The translations under genes and the position numbers were made by a program. This document shows, in pieces, positions 25,234 through 33,844 of a stretch of DNA of 34,183 bases (positions are counted from its first letter, which is position 1; the number at the start of each line of letters is the position of its first letter). Below the pieces are notes generated by a model. That model searched no databases, was not told where the DNA came from, and worked only from the letters and a program-made list of their open reading frames with translations. Origin of the DNA: Candidatus Alloclostridium intestinigallinarum (GTDB lineage Bacteria > Bacillota > Clostridia > Christensenellales > UBA3700). Where the stretch lies: NCBI GenBank assembly GCA_904382605.1, contig CAJFJA010000020.1, positions 1-34,183 of the forward strand. Direction: 5' to 3'.

Positions 25234-25262
25234 TTGACTTTTAATGCGGAATACGCTAAAAT
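25234..25262 (+). promoter_or_regulatory. Promoter of the ABC-F gene, nearly leaderless
   Basis: A -35 TTGACT (25234-25239), a 17-bp spacer and a -10 TAAAAT (25257-25262). It predicts transcription from about 25269, only 4 nt before the ATG at 25273. It faces away from the glgB promoter about 50 bp to the left. Confidence 0.7.
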
Positions 25263-25272
25263 AATATGCGTT

Positions 25273-26823
25273 ATGAGCATACTGACCATCAAAGGACTCA
25301 GCCACATGTACGACAACAAGGTGTTGTTCGACGACGCCGACCTTACCGTGAACAACGGCGAGCATATCGGCATTGTCGGTCTGAACGGCGCGGGCAAGTC
25401 CACGTTTATGAAAATACTTACGGGATCTTTGGTGCAGGACGCGGGCGAAGTGCGCTGGCTGCCCGGCATAAAGGTAGGCTATCTCGACCAGCACGCGGAC
25501 ATAGACCGCACCATGACCGTAATGCAATACCTGGAAGGCAGTTTCAAGGAGCTGTTCGACCTTTCCGCGCGCCTTGAAGCGGCGTACGCCCGTATGTCGG
25601 AAGAAGACGTGACGGACGGGGAGATGGAAAAGCTGATAAACCGCACCGCCGCCATGCAGAGCAAGCTGGACGAAGAGGACTTCTACTCCCTGGAAGCGAA
25701 TATCAAGAAAGTCGCGGGCGGACTGGGCATAGGCAACTTAGGCTACGACACGCTTATAGGCAAATTGAGCGGCGGACAACGCGCCAAGGTAATGCTTGCA
25801 AAACTTCTGCTGGACGAACCCGACGTAATGCTTTTGGACGAGCCGACCAACTTCCTCGATCTGGAACAGATAGCCTGGCTTGCCAAATATCTGGACGGCT
25901 ATAAGGGCACCTTTCTGCTCGTGTCGCACGACGGCGAGTTTTTGAACAAGGTGTGCAAAATAATAGTCAACATAGAAAACAGCCGTATAAAAAAATATTG
26001 GGGCGATTACGACAAATTCGTGCAGCAGCACGAATCGGACGCCAAGCAGTACGCGGAGAGTTACGAACGCCAGCAACGCGAAATAAAGCGCATGGAAGAC
26101 TATATCGCGCGCAACAAGGCGCGCGCCGCCACCGCGGGCATGGCGAACAGCCGCAAGAAGATGCTGGACAGGATAGAGGTCATGTCCAAGCCCGTATCTT
26201 TCGAAAAGCCCGTGTTCTCCTTCCCCTATACCCTGCTTGTGACCAAGCACCTTCTGGACGTAAAGGAGCTGGTGGTGGGCTATAACGGCAAAGCCATACT
26301 TCCGCCCGTAAACTTCACGCTGGGCAGCGAGAGCAAACTCTGGCTGCGCGGCACCAACGGCATGGGCAAGACCACCATACTGAAAACGCTTATGAAACAG
26401 CTCCCCGCGATAGGCGGCGGCTTTTCCTACAACATAAACGTGAAGATAAACTATATAGAGCAGGATCTGGAATTTCCCTCGAAGGAGATGAACGCCATAT
26501 CCTTCATGTCCTTCCGCCACCCCCGCCTTTCTCAGAAGGAAGTGCGCAACCAGCTGGCGAAAGTGGGCATACGCGGCGACCTCTCCACCAAGGCGATGGG
26601 CGCCCTTTCGGGCGGCGAACAGGTGCGCGTAAAGCTGTGCTCGCTCATGCAGAAAGAGAGCAATCTGCTCATACTCGACGAGCCGACCAACCACCTGGAC
26701 AACCTCTCCAAAGAAGCGCTTGCCGAAGCCCTCTCCGAATACCCCGGCGCATTTATCCTCGTATCCCACGAACCCGCCTACGCCGATGGACTGTGCAACG
26801 ACGTATTCGATCTGGAAAAGTAA
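25273..26823 (+). CDS. ABC-F family ATP-binding protein
   Basis: ABC-F proteins are soluble twin ATPases that act on ribosomes, either in general translation or in antibiotic protection. The 516 residues hold domain 1 (Walker A GLNGAGKST, signature LSGGQRAK, Walker B VMLLDEPTNFLD), a charged helical linker (about 235-300, with SYERQQREIKRMEDYIAR) and domain 2 (Walker A GTNGMGKTT, LSGGEQVR, ILDEPTNHLD). No membrane part is present. It most resembles the housekeeping YbiT/YdiF type; a resistance role is not indicated. The start is placed at 25273 (MSILTIKGL), because the longer frame runs back through the promoter. No ribosome binding site is seen. Confidence 0.93.
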   Translation: MSILTIKGLSHMYDNKVLFDDADLTVNNGEHIGIVGLNGAGKSTFMKILTGSLVQDAGEVRWLPGIKVGYLDQHADIDRTMTVMQYLEGSFKELFDLSARLEAAYARMSEEDVTDGEMEKLINRTAAMQSKLDEEDFYSLEANIKKVAGGLGIGNLGYDTLIGKLSGGQRAKVMLAKLLLDEPDVMLLDEPTNFLDLEQIAWLAKYLDGYKGTFLLVSHDGEFLNKVCKIIVNIENSRIKKYWGDYDKFVQQHESDAKQYAESYERQQREIKRMEDYIARNKARAATAGMANSRKKMLDRIEVMSKPVSFEKPVFSFPYTLLVTKHLLDVKELVVGYNGKAILPPVNFTLGSESKLWLRGTNGMGKTTILKTLMKQLPAIGGGFSYNINVKINYIEQDLEFPSKEMNAISFMSFRHPRLSQKEVRNQLAKVGIRGDLSTKAMGALSGGEQVRVKLCSLMQKESNLLILDEPTNHLDNLSKEALAEALSEYPGAFILVSHEPAYADGLCNDVFDLEK

Positions 26824-26838
26824 TATCTATATTTCAAT

Positions 26839-26878
26839 AATAGCGGTAAAAAGAGGCCATCCCAGTTTTACCGCTATT
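26839..26878. terminator. Terminator-like hairpin between convergent genes
   Basis: A perfect 13-bp stem AATAGCGGTAAAA (26839-26851) and TTTTACCGCTATT (26866-26878), with a 14-nt loop, separates the ABC-F gene from the TPR gene. A strong T-run is missing, but placement suggests transcript ends for both. Confidence 0.6.
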
Positions 26879-26882
26879 TAAA

Positions 26883-29800
26883 CTATTCTTCCTCGTCCAG
26901 CATGGCAAGCAGTTCGTTTATCTGCTCTTCTCTTTCCCCAACGTCTTCTCCTCTTTCTTTCATTCTTTTTACTACCGTCATAGCTTTGCGACAATACTCT
27001 TTTGCTTCTTCGATATTTCCCGACATACCAATGGCAAAAGCCGTTATAATGCATATGTCTGCCAATTCCGGCTCATAATAAGAAGAATTTGCATTTGCAA
27101 GCCTAGCGTATATCTCATATGCCTGCTTGGAATATTTTTCTGCCTCTTCACATCTATCTGTATCCATAAACATCAATGTTAGATTTTTACAAGCTGAGCC
27201 CAACTCCAACTCATATACCGTAGGATTTTTCTCTACAATCCTTTTATATATTTCGTATGCCCGCTTATAATATTCCTCGGCCTCAATATATCTGTTCTGC
27301 TCGCTGTACAAATTCCCGAGATTAAGGCAAGATATTGCCAAATAGTGTGCGTATGCTTCGGAGTTTTTCCCAACAAGCACACTATATTTATCGTACGCCT
27401 GCCGGCAATACTTCTCTGCCTCGCTGTATCTTGTTAAATTAATATACAAATTCCCGAGATTATGACAAGACATTGCAAAATTCGCCTCATATGCCTCGGA
27501 GTTTTTCTCTGCCAGCTTTTCATATATCTTGTATGCCTGCCGGCAACACTTCTCCGCCGCGCTGTATCTTGTTAAATTAATATACAATAGTCCGAGATTA
27601 AGACAAGACATTGCAAAATTCGCCTCATATGCCTCGGAGTTTTCCCCCACAAGCACGCTATATTTATCGTACGCCTGCCGGCAATACTTCTCTGCCTCGC
27701 TGTATCTTGTTAAATTAATATACAAATTCCCGAGATTAAGACAAGACCTTGCAAAATTCGCCTCATATGCCTCGGAGTTTTTCTCTGTCAGCCTTTCATA
27801 TATCTTGTATGCCTGCCGGCAATACTTCTCCGCCTCGCTATATCTTGTTGAATTAATATACAACCCACCGAGATTAAGACAAGACATTGCAAAATTTGCA
27901 TCATATGCCTCGGAGTTTTTCTCTGCTAGCACACCATATCTATCATATGCCTGCCGGCAATACTTCTCTGCCTCGCTGTATCTTGTTAAATTAATATACA
28001 ATAGCCCGAGATTATGACAAGACATTGCAAAATTTGCATCATATGCCTCGGAGTTTTTCTCTGCTAGCACACCATATCTATCATATGCCTGTCGGCAATA
28101 CTTCTCCGCCTCGCTGTATCTTGTTAAATTAATATACAACCTGCCCAGATTAAGACAAGATATTGCAAAATAATGTATGTGGTGTATATGTGCTTTGGGA
28201 TTTTTATCAGCAATGGCACTTAGTTTCTCATATGCCTGCCGACAATATTTTTCCGCCTCGCCATATCTTGTTAAATCAATATACAAATTTCCGAGATTAA
28301 TGCAAGACAATGCAAAATCCAACTCATCGTCTACTAGTTTTTCACATATATTATATGCCTTTTTATAACTTTCTTCACTTAATTTAAACTTACTCTGCTT
28401 ATAGTAATATTCGCCTGCTATCCAGTAATTCCCTGCAGCTTCTGCCGTCTCGCCATATTCCTCTACAATATATGCGAGTAACAAATAGGAATCCGCTAGC
28501 TTGTTGTTCAAAAGCGGCGTATCTTTTACAAGCCTATTATATGTATTTATCGCCTTGTCTGTCTCTTCTTTCGCACTTTTGCAGTCTCCCTTTTTCAAAT
28601 ATACCTCTCCCAGCACGATATGCATATCCGCGCGGTATTCGTCCGTTATATCTCGGTAACTGCGCCTGCCGTTAAATATGTCCGCCTGTTCCAGACACTC
28701 TTCCAGAACTGCGTCTATATCGCTTTCGTATTTCAAAAGGTACCTTAGATAGGCGAGTATTCCGTCGCAGCCCACATTGCCATCTTCCGCTATCTCCTTT
28801 ATCGCCATATAGCACTCGCGCCGCGCCTTGTCCTGCTCTTCCTTGCTTTCATATGTGCAGTTTTCCATAATTTCCGCCTTGAACAGCAGAGCGTGTATCC
28901 AGGCAAGGTTGCGCCTTTTATTCTCCTCGTTCTCCACACGGGCGCAATTCTTTATCTGTTTTACGTTTATAGCTTTATTCGCGCCGTCCAGGTCGCCTTG
29001 CAAAAACTTCTCTCGCGCCCTTGCCTCTTCGGGCAGTATCTCCCCGTCCGCAGTATGTACCAGCCTCAGAGAAGCGTTCATTATGCTCGTCCTTAAGTAC
29101 TCCAATTCCTCTTTGGCGCGCTTATAATTTTCCGCCGCCTCCGCAAACCTTCTGTCCGTATCGGGCGAAGGCGTACTTTCATGCAGAAATTGCAACTCCT
29201 CATACTCTCTGCGCGCCTTGAAAAACTCTTCTTCCGCCCTTTTCAGCTTTTCGTTATTGAAAAACTCGGGCAGAAAGTTTGCGGAAAACAACACTTTATC
29301 CCCCGCATAGATAAGTCCGTTTTCACTCATACCGCAAGCCGCGCCGATAAGGTCTATTACGCTCATTATCACGCGGTACTGCACGCGCGCAAGATCCGCA
29401 TACTCTTCATAATAGTGTTTGAAATCGCCCGCTATACGGTTACGCATTTTCTCCGTTGCCTCGTCGCACCTGCCTTCCGTGAAAAAACAGTATATGCGCG
29501 GCTTTATATTGCCGCCGCCGTCTCCCCGCGCATCCACACTGTTTTTCATCAGTTCGCAAGCCTTATCGAATTCCTCAGAATCCTCTTCCTTATACTCTCC
29601 GTCAAAGACGAAACAGCAGATATCCCCCTTATTCACCGCCTTATCTATCGCGTCCTGCACGCTGTCGCTGACGTAATCGCAGGTTACGGGAATTATGCGC
29701 ACTTTGAATACGTCCTCCAGAAGATGTCCCATGCCGTGTATTTCATTACAAAGCTTTCTGCGCGCAGTTTCGTTAAGTGCGGAAGAGATAAATACATATA

Positions 29801-30368
29801 TATTTCTTGCCTTTACCTCATCTTCCTTATTGTTTTCATCGAATGCCCGAATAAATCCGCTTTGCGTACCCTTTTCCCTGCCTTCTATCGCCTGCAATGC
29901 CATAGAGGCCTGTCCGCCGTCTTTGCGTACCACGTCGCGCAGTCTGCCCTTTATCTCGTCAAATTCCCCATATTCGAAAAACTCCGCATTGCCCTTGCAC
30001 GCCTCTCTTACTTGTTTTAATTTCTCTTCACATTCGGGTGTACAATCGACTTTTTTACTGAATATATACACTTTGGGCTTTCCGCTCTTAATCGTTGCGG
30101 CAAGCGCTATATTTATTTCCTCGCGCGTATAATCTCCCACATCGCCCGCAAGCATAAAAACGCTTGCGTCGCTGTCCTCTATCATCTTGTTGAGAGCCTC
30201 CTGCGATCCGCCCTCGCGCATTCTGTTATCCCAGGTTATACACCCGAAAAGGCGCAGTTGTGCGCCCCTCAATTGAACTTCGTCGCTGAGCTTATAAAAG
30301 TAATCGTCCGTCTTGTCGCGTTCTATGCGTCCTTCACCTCTTATAGATGAACCTATGAAAATTTTCAT
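26883..30368 (-). CDS. Large protein with two DUF4062/TIR-like domains and a TPR array
   Basis: A 1161-residue soluble protein. Residues 1-150 (MKIFIGSSIRGEG, then SDASVFMLAGDVGDYTREE and KPKVYIFSKK) and 188-345 (IYVFISSALNETARRKL, DKGDICCFVF-like strand, PRIYCFFTEG) are two alpha/beta domains similar to DUF4062/TIR-like sensor or effector modules. A coiled coil follows (about 375-435), then helical repeats and about ten TPRs of 46 residues (about 680-1140). TPRs 2-7 are nearly identical (consensus NLGxLYINLTRYSEAEKY, then CRQAY). No NTPase motif is visible. The gene is richer in A/T than its neighbours and is monocistronic, with AAGGAG before the ATG and its own promoter. The layout recalls defence or signalling proteins; function is unproven. 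Confidence 0.85.
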   Translation of the reverse strand: MKIFIGSSIRGEGRIERDKTDDYFYKLSDEVQLRGAQLRLFGCITWDNRMREGGSQEALNKMIEDSDASVFMLAGDVGDYTREEINIALAATIKSGKPKVYIFSKKVDCTPECEEKLKQVREACKGNAEFFEYGEFDEIKGRLRDVVRKDGGQASMALQAIEGREKGTQSGFIRAFDENNKEDEVKARNIYVFISSALNETARRKLCNEIHGMGHLLEDVFKVRIIPVTCDYVSDSVQDAIDKAVNKGDICCFVFDGEYKEEDSEEFDKACELMKNSVDARGDGGGNIKPRIYCFFTEGRCDEATEKMRNRIAGDFKHYYEEYADLARVQYRVIMSVIDLIGAACGMSENGLIYAGDKVLFSANFLPEFFNNEKLKRAEEEFFKARREYEELQFLHESTPSPDTDRRFAEAAENYKRAKEELEYLRTSIMNASLRLVHTADGEILPEEARAREKFLQGDLDGANKAINVKQIKNCARVENEENKRRNLAWIHALLFKAEIMENCTYESKEEQDKARRECYMAIKEIAEDGNVGCDGILAYLRYLLKYESDIDAVLEECLEQADIFNGRRSYRDITDEYRADMHIVLGEVYLKKGDCKSAKEETDKAINTYNRLVKDTPLLNNKLADSYLLLAYIVEEYGETAEAAGNYWIAGEYYYKQSKFKLSEESYKKAYNICEKLVDDELDFALSCINLGNLYIDLTRYGEAEKYCRQAYEKLSAIADKNPKAHIHHIHYFAISCLNLGRLYINLTRYSEAEKYCRQAYDRYGVLAEKNSEAYDANFAMSCHNLGLLYINLTRYSEAEKYCRQAYDRYGVLAEKNSEAYDANFAMSCLNLGGLYINSTRYSEAEKYCRQAYKIYERLTEKNSEAYEANFARSCLNLGNLYINLTRYSEAEKYCRQAYDKYSVLVGENSEAYEANFAMSCLNLGLLYINLTRYSAAEKCCRQAYKIYEKLAEKNSEAYEANFAMSCHNLGNLYINLTRYSEAEKYCRQAYDKYSVLVGKNSEAYAHYLAISCLNLGNLYSEQNRYIEAEEYYKRAYEIYKRIVEKNPTVYELELGSACKNLTLMFMDTDRCEEAEKYSKQAYEIYARLANANSSYYEPELADICIITAFAIGMSGNIEEAKEYCRKAMTVVKRMKERGEDVGEREEQINELLAMLDEEE
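27350..28175 (-). repeat. Six nearly identical 138-bp repeats inside the TPR gene
   Basis: The coding repeat has a period of 138 bp (46 codons). Copies share long identical stretches, e.g. GCCTGCCGGCAATACTTCTC and CATATGCCTCGGAGTTTT on the plus strand. The two rightmost differ at only a few positions. Flanking TPRs on either side are much more diverged. This pattern indicates recent duplication or gene conversion, so repeat number probably varies between strains. Confidence 0.85.
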
Positions 30369-30424
30369 TTTTCTCCTTATCGTATCTTCAATATTAAAAA
30401 ATATTTTTTGTTTTGTTTAATATT

Positions 30425-30453
30425 ATTATATCAATTATATTTTCCATTTTCAA
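30425..30453 (-). promoter_or_regulatory. Promoter of the TPR gene
   Basis: On the minus strand there is a -35 TTGAAA (30448-30453), a 17-bp spacer and a perfect -10 TATAAT (30425-30430), in an AT-rich stretch about 57 bp before the start codon. Confidence 0.8.
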
Positions 30454-30515
30454 TAGGCTTGAATAATTTTTTTTAATATTTTCTTTTACCCGCAACTACT
30501 TCATTTTGCTGTAAG

Positions 30516-30538
30516 CAAAAAGCCGCCCTTCCGGCGGC
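30516..30538 (-). terminator. Terminator
   Basis: GCCGCC (30522-30527) pairs with GGCGGC (30533-30538) and is followed on the minus strand by TTTTTGC. It ends transcripts from the small membrane protein gene at 30751-31002 before the TPR promoter. Confidence 0.75.
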
Positions 30539-30639
30539 ATTTTGCGTTTGGCGGCATACTTTATTAAGCCTTTTCCCACGCAGACAAACTTCAATGGAGC
30601 ATTGTTTTAATGATATCTGATGACAAAACCGCTGTTCTT

Positions 30640-30765
30640 TCGGCTTCGTTATTTTTGAACAGATTTGCGCAACACCGGGTGAAGTCGTAGCAGCGCTACG
30701 TCGAGCGAGGCGTTACGCAAAGGTGGCGGAAAGAACAAGCTGAAAGTGCTCTATTGAGGGTTGGA
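30640..30765 (+). repeat. Dispersed structured repeat, partial copy E
   Basis: It shares CTACGTCGAGCGAGGCG with copy D and the tail AAAGTGCTCTATTGAGGGTTGG with copies A/B (AAAGTGTTCTACTGAGGTTGGG in B). Internally it forms nested hairpins, TTTGCGCAAC/GTTACGCAAA around GTAGC/GCTAC. It fills much of the gap downstream of the small membrane protein gene and overlaps that gene's end. Confidence 0.55.
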
Positions 30766-31002
30766 TGCGGGCTCCATAAACAGGAAATCTCTATCGAGCA
30801 CGGCGCAGACTATATCCGCGATCCAGCAGATAAAGCAGCCGGGGAATATCCACAGTATGCCCGCAACCAGAGTGACGGCGTTTTTATACGCAACGCCCTT
30901 GATTATGCGCACTATCGCCCAGATTATGTCAAGGCAGGGTATTGCAAGTATTATCTTTGCAATCTGCGGCAGATCTTCGAACGATTTAACCAATTCCTTC
31001 AT
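30751..31002 (-). CDS. Small membrane protein of unknown function
   Basis: An 83-residue protein with two hydrophobic helices (LPQIAKIILAIPCLDIIWAI and AVTLVAGILWIFPGCFICWI) joined by a short basic loop (RIIKGVAYKN). Small proteins with this LPxxxKIILAIPxLDIIWxI pattern are common in Clostridia and have no known function. The start is the ATG at 31002: AGGAGG lies 8 nt upstream, and the earlier GTG overlaps that site. It may be read with the zinc-ribbon operon upstream (64-bp gap), though it also has its own good ribosome binding site. The 3' end runs into dispersed element E. Confidence 0.7.
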   Translation of the reverse strand: MKELVKSFEDLPQIAKIILAIPCLDIIWAIVRIIKGVAYKNAVTLVAGILWIFPGCFICWIADIVCAVLDRDFLFMEPASNPQ

Positions 31003-31066
31003 ACCTCTCACCTCCTATACAAGGTATTATATGCTTAAAAAAACATGTCAACAGCGCGAAATTTTT

Positions 31067-31960
31067 TTATTCTGTTTTATCTCCGTCTTCTCCGGCGCTA
31101 TCCTCTCCCGGGACGGAAGTTTCCGTATGCGCGGCTTCGGACTGCAAAGTTTCCTCCGCGGCAGGTTCTGCGGACGGAGTTTCCGCCTTTTCGGGCTCCG
31201 CGTTTTCGGAAGCTCCGCCGCCCTCTTCTTGGGCGTTCTCCGGCTGTTCTTTTTCCGGTTCGAGCGGAACGTACTGCAAACCGCTGCGCCTGAATTCGCA
31301 ATCCATGACCGCGTTTATCACGCGCGCCTTATCCAGCTTGTACAGATGGTTGCGGTCGGCGTTGCATACCGCCACCAGCATATCCTGCACCTGCTCTATG
31401 TGCATGGCGGTGGGAGTCGTGCAGGCGGGACAGCTCTCCGACACCGCCACTTCGTACACGCCGCCGGCATAGACCGCGGTGGGATTTTTGCCGTAATTTA
31501 TCTTGCTTACACCCACTCCCTGCTTTTTCAAGGCGTTCAGACGCGCCAGATAATACGCTGAATTTGCAAGGGACGCGCCGTTGCCGAACAGCAGTATAAA
31601 CGCGCCCAGAAGCACTATCGCCGTGCCTATCGTGTCCAGTCCGTCCATAAGGTCGGTATACTGCCTCAGGGCTATGACGACGATACAACCTATCATCAGA
31701 AGCCCGCTTATTGCCGCCTTTATGCCCGAACGGGTAAACTCTTCGCTCAGCTTGCCGCGATACGTCACCCTAAGCTGCGTGACCTGCGTTTTGGATACGT
31801 CCTCCGCGTGGATATACGATTTGTCCAGCAGCTCTGCCGTTTCCTTTTCGCGCAGCTGCCTCCTTTTGATGAAATTGAAATATCCGGGGCGTTTGGCTCC
31901 GCAGTTGGGACATACCTTCTCCCCGTCTTTCAATTCCGTTCCGCATTCGGGACACTTCAT
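31067..31960 (-). CDS. Zinc-ribbon membrane protein of unknown function
   Basis: The 297-residue protein begins with a zinc ribbon (CPEC at 3-6, CPNC at 17-20). It is followed by a charged region, two transmembrane helices (about 83-100 and 110-128), a soluble domain with a further CPAC motif, and a long acidic Glu/Ala/Pro/Ser-rich tail. No family was recognised. Its ATG overlaps the stop of the upstream membrane protein gene by 4 nt (ATGA), so the two are made together and may form a complex. This is inference from coupling only. Confidence 0.8.
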   Translation of the reverse strand: MKCPECGTELKDGEKVCPNCGAKRPGYFNFIKRRQLREKETAELLDKSYIHAEDVSKTQVTQLRVTYRGKLSEEFTRSGIKAAISGLLMIGCIVVIALRQYTDLMDGLDTIGTAIVLLGAFILLFGNGASLANSAYYLARLNALKKQGVGVSKINYGKNPTAVYAGGVYEVAVSESCPACTTPTAMHIEQVQDMLVAVCNADRNHLYKLDKARVINAVMDCEFRRSGLQYVPLEPEKEQPENAQEEGGGASENAEPEKAETPSAEPAAEETLQSEAAHTETSVPGEDSAGEDGDKTE

Positions 31961-32763
31961 TTTTTATCTATCTCCGCCTGTAATTCAAGATATTCCGCGC
32001 GCGCCTTGTCGCACTTTTTCATCCACACGCCCGTTACGGCGGATATCGCCGTGCCGAGAATGAGGGATACTATCATAAACGCGCCCGGCATAACGGTTAC
32101 GGTACCTCCGTCAATGGCGGGGATACGCGTACTGCACGCGACTATTCCGAATATAAACTGCACCAGCGCAAGCGCGGTAAACACCAGCGACGCGATAAAC
32201 GCCGCCTTTGCGCCCAGCTTGCCGGTCACGGCGATTATGCACACCACTACCATGGCGATAAGCGCAAGAATTACCATAACGCTTATCACATACAGCGCGA
32301 TACCCGCCGAATCCAGCATACCCTCCAACTGCGCGTCAAGCTCGAAGGGATTGTCGAGATACCCCGCCTTGGCGTCGAACTCATAGCCCAGACCCGTAAG
32401 CATTTCCACGAGCAGGAACGTATCGCTGCCGTTGCAGAAAGTGGGCGCGAATACCACCATCCACGGGTTTGCGGGCAGGGAGACGGATATTTCCGAGGAA
32501 GTCCCCGAATCCGATCCCGTACCGGAAGCTATCAGGTCGTAGAGCGGACCGCTCACATCCATGCTGAGCGTGCCTTCCGACTTGACGGAAACCGTACCGT
32601 TCCAGCTGAACGGCATGGAAAATACCACCGCAAGGACGAGCAGTATCACCACGACCACGGCAAATTTCACGGCGTTTTTACGCCACTTATCGTTCAGTTC
32701 CGCCGCCAAAACGGCTTTTTTATCCGGCTTTACCGAATTCTTTTTACTTCCTCTGCTTGCCAT
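31957..32763 (-). CDS. Multi-pass membrane protein of unknown function
   Basis: A 268-residue protein with a basic N-terminus (MASRGSKKNSVKPDKK), one helix (about 32-54), an extracytoplasmic stretch with Ser/Gly-rich and beta-type sequence, and three more helices towards the C-terminus (IALYVISVMVILALIAMVVV, AAFIASLVFTALALVQFIFG, MPGAFMIVSLILGTAISAV). It ends in a short charged helix. No family was recognised. The start is put at 32763: the earlier ATG at 32799 lies in the -35 box, and the -10 TATAAT is only 7 bp before the chosen ATG, predicting a nearly leaderless mRNA. Confidence 0.8.
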   Translation of the reverse strand: MASRGSKKNSVKPDKKAVLAAELNDKWRKNAVKFAVVVVILLVLAVVFSMPFSWNGTVSVKSEGTLSMDVSGPLYDLIASGTGSDSGTSSEISVSLPANPWMVVFAPTFCNGSDTFLLVEMLTGLGYEFDAKAGYLDNPFELDAQLEGMLDSAGIALYVISVMVILALIAMVVVCIIAVTGKLGAKAAFIASLVFTALALVQFIFGIVACSTRIPAIDGGTVTVMPGAFMIVSLILGTAISAVTGVWMKKCDKARAEYLELQAEIDKK

Positions 32764-32770
32764 ATACCCT

Positions 32771-32799
32771 ATTATACAATATAAATTTAATTTATGCAA
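32771..32799 (-). promoter_or_regulatory. Promoter of the membrane/zinc-ribbon operon, nearly leaderless
   Basis: On the minus strand there is a -35 TTGCAT (32794-32799), a 17-bp spacer and a perfect -10 TATAAT (32771-32776). Predicted +1 is at 32764, one base before the ATG. Confidence 0.8.
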
Positions 32800-32890
32800 G
32801 TTATATATCGGCGGAACGCTTTAAGACGGGATAAAGCATAATTTCCTTACTTCCGCGCACACTAAGTTCAAATCTGATAAGGAGGAAGTT

Positions 32891-33145
32891 ATGATAACCG
32901 TTATCGCGCTTATACTTGTAATTATCGGTTCGATAAACTGGCTCAGCGTGGGCATATTCGACTTTAACATAGTCAACTGGATGTTCTCCACCACCTCGTA
33001 CGTGGGCGCAAGAGTCATTTACGGCATCGTGGGCGTTGCGGGACTGTGGGCGCTGTTTTATCTTATATATAACAGATTCAGCGCAAAGCGTATCAACGCG
33101 CCCGAAACCGCGCTTTCCGAAAAGCGTAAAACCGCAAAGAACTGA
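32891..33145 (+). CDS. DUF378 family membrane protein
   Basis: An 84-residue protein with two transmembrane helices: the first contains LILVIIGSINWLSVGIFDFN, the DUF378 hallmark, and the second lies in GIVGVAGLWALFYLIYNRF. A basic tail follows. The family is widespread in bacteria and uncharacterised. AAGGAGG precedes the ATG with ideal spacing, so translation should be strong. It is divergent from the membrane protein operon at 32763. Confidence 0.85.
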   Translation: MITVIALILVIIGSINWLSVGIFDFNIVNWMFSTTSYVGARVIYGIVGVAGLWALFYLIYNRFSAKRINAPETALSEKRKTAKN

Positions 33146-33198
33146 CGCCTGTAACCGGCAAAAGTCAATGCCGGACGGTCGGTTTTGCGGCAACAACG

Positions 33199-33232
33199 AA
33201 ATAGCGGACAGGCTTCTGCCTGTCCGCTATTT
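33199..33232. terminator. Bidirectional terminator hairpin
   Basis: A perfect 14-bp stem AAATAGCGGACAGG/CCTGTCCGCTATTT with a 6-nt loop lies between the convergent DUF378 and zinc-ribbon genes. Confidence 0.8.
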
Positions 33233-33240
33233 TCCAAAGT

Positions 33241-33810
33241 TTATTGTTTTTGATTTTCCTGCAGCTTTGCTCCGCAACCGGGGCAGAATTCTTCGCCGCC
33301 GTTCAGTTTGCCGCCGCACTTGGGACAAAAGCGCATCTGCACGCCCATGGAAGCGCTCATCAGTTTTTCCTGCTCCGCAACGGCTATCCTTCCGACTTCG
33401 CCCATGCTTTCGGCAGTCATGCCCGAAGCGACCGCCGCCGGCACGCTGAAATACTTTGCCGCTTCCCGCTGGGCCTGTTCGTCGGTCATCTCCACGCCGT
33501 CTTTGACTATCATCGCGCCGCCGACTATCCTGTACCCCGCCAGATTGCCGGTATCTATCATCTTCTGCGCCGCTTCCCTCGCGTTGACGGCATAGCCGAA
33601 CACGTTGGTTATGGGCACCTTGTCGTGCATTTTGACGCTGTTCATAATACGGCAAAGCTGCATACACTCGCCGTACTTGCCTAAAATTATCATTGCCGGA
33701 ATCGCGGGGATTATCAACAAAGTCAACCCCATGAATACTTTACGCAGAGTATTCAGCTTTTTGCACCTTGACTCCAGATCGGGCACGATGCTGTCCAGAT
33801 TATATTTCAT
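33241..33810 (-). CDS. Zinc-ribbon protein with one membrane helix, unknown function
   Basis: A 189-residue protein with a polar N-terminus (MKYNLDSIVPDLESRCKKL), a transmembrane helix (about 22-44, VFMGLTLLIIPAIPAMIIL), a mixed soluble region and a C-terminal zinc ribbon (CPKCGGKLNGGEEFCPGCGA). No family was recognised. The start at 33810 has GGGGG upstream; the earlier in-frame start at 33828 lacks a site. Together with 31067-31960 it is the second zinc-ribbon membrane protein in this stretch. Confidence 0.75.
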   Translation of the reverse strand: MKYNLDSIVPDLESRCKKLNTLRKVFMGLTLLIIPAIPAMIILGKYGECMQLCRIMNSVKMHDKVPITNVFGYAVNAREAAQKMIDTGNLAGYRIVGGAMIVKDGVEMTDEQAQREAAKYFSVPAAVASGMTAESMGEVGRIAVAEQEKLMSASMGVQMRFCPKCGGKLNGGEEFCPGCGAKLQENQKQ

Positions 33811-33844
33811 AACGCCCCCTTGTCGCATTTTTAATATCCGCCTT

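Noticed and set aside
25213..25272. Longer N-terminus of the ABC-F protein
   Set aside because: These 20 codons cover the -35 and -10 boxes, and the normal family start MSILTIKGL follows.
25127..25272. Riboswitch or T-box leader before the glycogen operon
   Set aside because: The predicted leader is only about 20-30 nt, too short for a structured switch.
27529..28017. Plus-strand repeat protein
   Set aside because: It mirrors the TPR-encoding repeats on the opposite strand; the TPR frame is clearly the real one.
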